Of a stretch of DNA of 64,000 nucleotides, positions 57,301 to 64,000 are shown piece after piece; within the stretch, counting starts at the first letter, position 1; each line of letters begins with the position of its first letter. The stretch comes from Rhyacichthys aspro (Eukaryota > Chordata > Actinopteri > Gobiiformes > Rhyacichthyidae). The translations under genes were made by a program, and so were the position numbers. Location of the stretch: NCBI GenBank assembly GCA_036850595.1, contig CM072154.1, forward strand, positions 14,329,330 to 14,393,329. Direction: 5' to 3'. The notes beneath the pieces are model-generated. The model saw only the letters and a list, made by a program, of their open reading frames with translations. It was not told the origin of the DNA and did no database searches.

Positions 57301-60300
57301 CACACTGTGGAAGTCAGGTGTCAGACCTAGAGGCTCCCCTTAGCTCGTCTGTGTGTATGTTAGCATGCTTCACATTTTTGAAAGGTCTGGAGATGTGGAT
57401 ATACAGTAGCGTATGAGAGGAAAGCTGCTGGCACCAACTGTTATGTGTTTGGTTATATGTGTTATAATGACAAAGCTATAGGAAATAAGATACTGTGTCC
57501 TGAGAGCATAATCATATTTAATATTTTGATTTTGAACTTAACTGATAATTTTGTGTGTTTGTAACATGCCGACAATTTCCCTTGAATAAGTTCACACTAG
57601 AAAAACACTGAGAATTGAGGGAAAATGTACATTTCTGAAGATGTTCAACACTGATAAAAAAGGCTTGGGCTTTGATTGGGATTGGAATCTCTAAAATAGC
57701 TCAAAACTTAATCCAGGAATACCACTGTGGGACTTTTACCCAGAGAACTTTATCACTTCATCAAAAAATATAATGCAACTACAAAGCTCTCAGGTTTGCC
57801 ATACAAAGATGTGGAAGGACAGTGTTTCAGTCACCAAAAAGACAAATGGGACGATCAAGCAGAAACTCAACATCCAAATATGTTATATAATCCATAAACG
57901 TTATAACGATAAGTTATAAAACTGCAAGTGTAATGAGGAAAATTCACAATCAGCAGAACTACATGGAGTGTTAAATTTGCCAACTCTGACTATGAGCCTT
58001 GCTGCAGTGTAAAATCTTCACATAGACTTAAGCACTAACATTTATATGATGTCAATTTTTCATAGATTACACTATTTACAGCCCAGTATGAAGCCTCATA
58101 TATCCAATGCAGTGCTGGGGAGAAAAAGACATTCCTACACACACACACACAAATGCACACAGACGGACTAACACCATGTGATTGGATATTAACCTCCCCA
58201 AACGCACCATGTTGCCCCACTCCTCTGACCCAGCGCTGGAGGCTGTGAAATGAGATGATTATGTGCGAAATAAGGGTGGCTTGCTCACATTCTTATAATC
58301 CATGCAGGACAAATCAGGGTTAAAGATGGACATCAGATGTTAGCGGGAGATAGCTACGGGCTAACGCTGCACTACGGGAAGGCATAAACACCTGGCCAGG
58401 GTTCTGGTGCCTACATATGGGGTTTGTCAAGGTGGCCTGCAAGGAAAAGCTAATCTAGTTGAAGATAGCAATGATAGAAGCACACTCATCTCTTCCAGCC
58501 TGGCCTCCTGGTCTTAAATGAAGCCAGGTTGAACAAATATTCATCCAGGCAATGAAAAGTAGGCCTCAACCTGCGATTCCTCTCACTCGCAGCCCTCCGC
58601 GGTGTCCGCTGTAATGGCATTCCACGCATACCTGGGCTCTCATCTGACAGGGGCACATGCACAGGTCACAGGCCCACACTGGGGAGCGGATGTATGTGCA
58701 TTAAACGTGATCTCCGACGACAAGCCCTTGTTCACATTACTGCAGATGCCTCTTTCCCAGACTTGGAAGGTAAAGGGTCAAGAACGAGGAGGTGGCAAAG
58801 GACAGAGGAGGGCAGCTAAGGTGGACATTTGAGTGAGATGTTTCAGCCCTTTTTTGCTGTGAGCTCTGGCTGCCTGATGTGGGGCTCGACTAAGAGGTAA
58901 ACCTACCCTGGTAGATTAATTAGCGTGAACAATAACGCACAATTCGTTACAGTTGAATTAGCTCGGGCTCATTTAATAAGGCATGGACCAAGTGGTTCAG
59001 TGAATGTGCATGACTCTGCTCTCTAGTTCTCTCGCTGTGGGCCCAAACATTAAACGATTAAATATAAAGTTTATGTTATGCCTATTTATTGCATTGCTGC
59101 CTCTCAGTCTGTATTATTATTTGTTCAAGGTCATGCCCTCTTTCTGATCCATCACAATGCTGACTGTACGCACACAAAGCCATCCATTGTAGTGTTATTG
59201 CTTGTTGTTAAAAGAAAACAGATCCTACCTCTGCATGTAATATAATTTTGTACATTTACCAGCACCTGTATTTTGTCTTATGCAAAGCTGCTTAAAGATT
59301 TCCAAAACATAATGGCTTCTTGGCCTTATAATTTGCAGAGTGCTCGGTGTGTAGAAGAATCCTGCTGTTTGCATGGGTCCACCATTTCTAACACTCCTAA
59401 CTGTCTGCTCTGATACAGATGCTTCAGCATTCAGGTGTCCCATGCAGCAATAATTACTTTCACCTAGACCATACCACCTCCCCAGGCCCTGTGCGGCGGA
59501 AGTAAACAACTGTGATTCATTACACATGCAACCAATCCAGCTCTGCATTGGCCTGAACCCATCCCAAGTCTCTGCAGGGGTCGTTGTGTGTTTTTCCTGA
59601 ACACTCCACCATTCAACCGAACAGACTTCAAGTAAATGGAATAATAACCGCTTATTTTTTCAAGAGACATGCTCAGATCCCATTGGAACCCCTTGATCCC
59701 TTTTTGAAAATACTTAATGTAATACTTAAAGCAGTTCCATATTTCGTTTTACCACAATATTACATTGTATGTGCATAGCTATATAATTTGGTGTTCTCTG
59801 CTGTACATCATACCATCCCAGAGCAGCATATTTTATTGTAGCTTTGACACAAATGATAAGGTGATCACATTTACAGCACACTCGCCGTTTCACAAAGACT
59901 CCAGTGGCAATTTGCTCTGTTTAGGGCGTCGAGTGCTGATTGATTGCAGCCCTCTCAGTGTTTACTGTTGTGGAGCTCATTCCAATGTTATTAACAGAAC
60001 CAACTGGACTCCAGGCCGCCGCTAACCACTCTCTCTGCTGACAACAGCCATTTGTTGCTGTCTTTCCTCCACATCAGCATCCAACAAACTCCAACTTCCT
60101 TCCATCCAGCTCCACAGGCAATGGAGTGGTTCAAAGAATGCTCTCCAAGATTTCAAATGGCTTGGCTTTTCATCACTTCTCAGGCACCACATTGTAGTGC
60201 TGTATTGGAAAAATAACCAGCCCGTTTAGTGGAGGATGAAGTATTAACCAGTCTTTGCGTCACTCGATATTATTGGTTTGAACACAGCCGAGTCAGTAGT

Positions 60301-60554
60301 ACATATGTTTATCATTGTGCTTTTATTTGCTGTTTCCACTGTGTCAGCCTGATTTTGTTGGCATTGCAATACGTTCTTTGTGCCTTCTGTGGGTATTCTC
60401 TGTGATAAAATTGCCTGAAATTGCCACTATTACCTCTGGTTGGTGCAGTGGAAACATCTAATCATTTCCAAGACATCTAACTATTTATAGTTTTTTTTTT
60501 AAATAAATATAATCTAATACAGAGGTGTTGGAAAAAGTTACAGAATCACAGTAA

Positions 60555-60795
60555 TTAAAGCAGTGCTGTGTAACTTTTGACCCAAAAATATATATTCTCA
60601 AAATCATTTTAATGGTTCTTCGACATGAGATTGGTAGAATTGGGACACAGTACAGTAGACAGAGACCTCCAATCTAACTCTCCTGTCATCTTGCCACTTG
60701 GATAGTCTCTACTTGTAAACAAATGTGGCTCCGCTAACAGTACAATTGCACAAAGAGGGATCTGCACCCTCTAAAGTTATGCAGTGCCACTTTAA
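60555..60795. mobile_element. MITE with about 26-bp terminal inverted repeats
   Basis: The left end TTAAAGCAGTGCTGTGTAAC (60555 on) and the complement of the right end, TTAAAGTGGCACTGCATAAC (from 60795 inward), agree at about 19 or more of the first 26 positions. The internal 190 bp has no coding capacity. Outer TTAA sequences could be target duplications of a piggyBac-like or Harbinger-like parent. Such GCAnTGnnTAACTTT-ended MITEs are common in fish. Confidence 0.65.
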
Positions 60796-61569
60796 GCAGC
60801 AGCTGTTCGATGGAGAAAGAAAAACTTATCTGGACAAAAAGCATATCAGGAGTACTCCATGTTGTGTTGATTAATTTTGCGGAAAAATCTACAAAGTAGT
60901 ATAAAAAAGAACAAAAGGAACCTCACATTTTCAGGCAGACTGTTGCAGGTTTATCTCTACATATCTTGCAAAAACAATAATTGCTGAGTAGTTTCAGTGT
61001 CATGAGGTACAACGTTGAAGCAGTGAAGTGTCAATGTCAAGAAGTCTCAGCTTACACAAGAATTATTAACTAAGGTCTTATAGTGCAGACTCACATAGGA
61101 CTGTTTCATTAGTGAATGGTGTCAGGGGAGGAATAGTCACTATTACCTCTGATTGGTGAGGCTGAAATTATTTCCATTCCTCCATCAATTAAGTTCAGTG
61201 AATCAGGATCCATCTGTTTGTGATTACAGTGCCTTGGCTCTAAAAAATAAATTCAGCTCTCTACTATTCTTTTATTTGAATACAGAATGGACTTCATGAT
61301 CAGAGATTTTTTCAGTCAGTGTTCTGGGAAATAAAACACAAATTAGATTACCTTTAGTTAACATAGAAACGGATATTTTGAAGGGCTATTTATCCAACAG
61401 CACAGTATGAGAAGTCAACAGCCATTGTGTTGTTTACAGAGTCTGGCTTTCACACAATAGTTTTGGTCTGATCAGGAATGCTGTGTACATTTAAAGCAGC
61501 TTGTAAATCAGATCTGTTGAAGTCGGACAGTATTAATGAGAATGTGCTTGGCTGAGAAAAGACATACTG

Positions 61570-61830
61570 GTTTCACAGTGATGTTCTGGTTGTCCTGAGA
61601 AAATCAACTCAAGACCAGGATTAATGAATTGAGACCAAGTCAAAATATGATCAGCGTCGGCCATGTCCAGACCTGAACAGGAGTGTATCAAGTCCAAAGG
61701 CACACTAGCTCCAGACTGCATCGAAACAAGGATCACAATGCATAAAGGTCAAATCAAGACCAGAACCAACTCAGGCCATTGAGACCAAGCGAAACCACAT
61801 CCATAATGCATCAAGACAAAGACTGGCTTC
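61570..61830 (+). repeat. Degenerate GACCAAG/AAGACCA-rich repeat
   Basis: Motifs such as CAAGACCAGGA, GAGACCAAGTCAAA, CAAGTCCAAAGG, CAAATCAAGACCAGAACCAA, GAGACCAAGCGAAA and CAAGACAAAGAC recur about every 20-40 bp. It looks like an old, diverged minisatellite or the internal repeat of a DNA transposon. Confidence 0.5.
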
Positions 61831-62552
61831 TTACTGTCTGACCAGATTACAAACGCGACTGGAGGAATGAGACAAAAGGTTGCACAGAGACTCAACATGA
61901 ATGACTCTTGAGAGATATTGAAAGAGTTTTTGTTGCGGTAAATTCAGGCCACGTTGATGCTTCTTTGTAGAGTTTAATGATAAGAATATGAGCCCAGCTG
62001 TTGCACCCTGCTTCTTTTAGGTTTACTGTCACCCACAGGCTGAATGAGTGCATTACAGAGGGGCTCCATTTCACAGATTTCAAGAATTTTATCCCGTGAT
62101 CTTGTATGAAAATCTTAGTTTCTTGTTTTCATTTAGTGCACCCCCTGATTGTGAGAACAGTCTAAAAGTTATTCGTCCTGAGCTGTTGATTAAATATTAA
62201 AATTTGAGGTGAGAAAAACTTTAAATTGTAAATGAGAGTGATAAATCGTGTACAGTTTACTTTAATGATATGGTCCAGCTGCAATGACACAAGCCCACAT
62301 AACCCAAATAAGAATCTGTTAACAATTTGCTCCACACATCCCGACAGCTGTTGATTTGCGGTTGTCCATATGGCAGTCATATTGTGATAGAGGCAGTGAA
62401 ATAGTGCAGGGCTGCTGAGATGTGCTTGGCCAGTGGCCTGTGTCATGAGGAGCTGGGTAGTTCTGCAGAAGTGACCAAAGAGTTTTGTGATTTTCATTTC
62501 CAATTTGTCTTTTTCATCCTGCTCCAGAGCTTATGTAACAGCCTGGCCAGTG

Positions 62553-62583
62553 TTTTTTTTTTTTTCTTTTCTTTTCTTTTCTT
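62553..62583 (+). repeat. T run and CTTTT pentanucleotide repeat
   Basis: T13 followed by about four CTTTT units. On the minus strand it reads as a poly-A-like AAAAG array. Confidence 0.85.
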
Positions 62584-64000
62584 CAGCAGCTACAGGACAC
62601 CAGTGTCCTTGAAGCTGCAAGTAACTCTGAGCTGCACGTGTTGAGGCTAAATGGTGCTTGACTGTAACACCATTTGGACTTGTCATTTGTGGGTAAGATT
62701 TATTTTACTGTGCTTTTATCTCCAAAAGATATGTCTGGTACTTCGAACGACGGCTTGGCGAGAGTAGCCGTCAACGGACAACGCGCTGGAGGGAGGTAAA
62801 GTTTCTGGAAACCCTTGGCATGGTCCTTGAGTGAGGTTAATAAATAATATGAGAATATGGGAAATAAGGTGAGCATCTGGCTTTTGTTTGACCAGCAGGT
62901 CTCAGAGCCAGTGTGTATCTTTCAGAATCTATGTTGCCCCTATAAACAAGCAGCTGCGCAAATAGACACGGGCTATTATTGAGAATGTGCCAGTCTAAAC
63001 CAGATGCAAAATGTTTAGTGTGCTTCTAAGCTTCCTTCAACAGCACAAGGCTTTCTGTGACATGGATATGCTAAACCTCTGAAAATGGTGCAAGCTGGCA
63101 GAGTGGTCAGCCTCTCTGAGTGTGCATGCTCCGTGACAAGGTACACTGGCCACCCTTCATTGACTATTTCGATTAGACTTCATCTCCTCTTTTGCCCCAA
63201 GTGTCTTTTGCCATGTAAGTGAAGTGAAGATGTTTAATGTCTATAAAAACTCTATAAATACCAGAAATAACCCATTTGATTCCCTTTGATCAAAGCACTT
63301 TTCTTTCACAAGTTGTCACAGTGGCATTCTCTCATGAACTGTGCTTAGACTGATGCTCTCCTTACACTGAGGTCAGCCATAAGTCTCATCATGAGTCACA
63401 TAGCGGCTGATGATAAACTCGAGCATGAAAAGGCTTCAGTGGCAGCAATTTGTTGGACATATATAAGAAATCATGTCACTGTTGCCTTGAAACAGCACAA
63501 CAATGAAACACGCCCTCACCTTAATGCAGATGTATGACCAGTCATTTTCATGCAACCTTGCCAATGCACTCTTGCAGTCTTTTGTGAGGTGAGATTTACA
63601 GTGTGTTTGCTTCATAAGCTCTCCATTATGCTTCTCTAGTGACTATAGTGGACACCCAACAGCCTTTCCATCTACATCCTGTATGCACTGACACATTCAT
63701 GCATTGGGAATACCTGCAGGATAATGAGAAATTCCTCTAAGTGAGAGGCTACTCTGAAGCAGAGGGGCTGTTATTGTGTCATTTCAGTGACCCCACCTCT
63801 GCAAATGGATCACTTTTACCTCCAATAATCAAAGGCAGAGGGCCATGCTGACACAGATGGTCAGTACAACATCATAGCAACTGTAAGGAGCTGTTGGGAA
63901 CATAACAGAGGAGTGGCACTCAATTGTCCGTCAACAAAACTCTGGAGAAAATAACTTTGAAACAAGAAACAAAATGAGGGATCAGAGAAGATAGGATTAA

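Larger units (their letters stand above)
48360..64000. other. Long region without a convincing gene
   Basis: 15.6 kb of mostly AT-rich sequence with short open frames only. It holds a weak two-exon candidate (50.68-51.0 kb), a LINE tail (54.3 kb), a MITE (60.6 kb), a degenerate GACCAAG-rich array (61.6-61.8 kb) and T-rich repeats. It may be intergenic or the intron of a gene starting or ending beyond the window; the sequence does not decide. Confidence 0.6.

Noticed and set aside
58137..58152. Short CA repeat
   Set aside because: Only about seven units; common background in fish DNA.

Overview
This window is nuclear DNA of a teleost fish, most likely a percomorph-type ray-finned fish. It has small, cleanly spliced exons with GT/AG borders set in large AT-rich non-coding tracts. 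It also carries remnants of repeats typical of fish: two kinds of tRNA-derived SINE, the 3' tail of an L2/Maui-like LINE and a MITE. There is no sign of bacterial gene organisation, and most long open frames are chance.

Layout. (1) 1-31 kb, minus strand: samd10, a SAM-domain adaptor, as four short coding exons (30856-30868, 11750-11934, 4434-4602, 592-732) separated by introns of 3.7, 7.1 and 18.9 kb. Its last exon is off the left edge or is a weak candidate at 117-178. (2) 31-36.7 kb: divergent intergenic region. (3) 36.8-44.1 kb, plus strand: prpf6, the U5/tri-snRNP bridging factor, complete in 21 coding exons (968 codons before the stop). (4) 44.6-46.1 kb, plus strand: a small secreted-protein gene whose exons are each below 140 bp. 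I assembled it by hand from splice sites. It reads as a four-helix cytokine of the IL-7/TSLP type, with a signal peptide, six cysteines in the mature chain, a polybasic loop and all introns in phase 0. (5) 46.2-48.35 kb, plus strand: aar2, the U5 snRNP assembly factor that binds PRPF8, complete in three coding exons plus a probable non-coding first exon. (6) 48.4-64 kb: no convincing gene; scattered repeat remnants and one weak two-exon candidate.

How the genes relate. The head-to-head samd10/prpf6 pair is the same arrangement as at human 20q13.33. aar2 lies elsewhere on human chromosome 20 (20q11.23), so the prpf6-aar2 neighbourhood is a fish arrangement. It places two factors of the same particle (U5 snRNP assembly and tri-snRNP bridging) about 3 kb apart, with an unrelated immune-type cytokine gene between them. 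That cytokine gene is the most interesting object here.

Limits. Exon borders come from reading frames, splice consensus and my memory of the human proteins. No alignment or expression data were available. Transcription starts and UTR limits are estimates.
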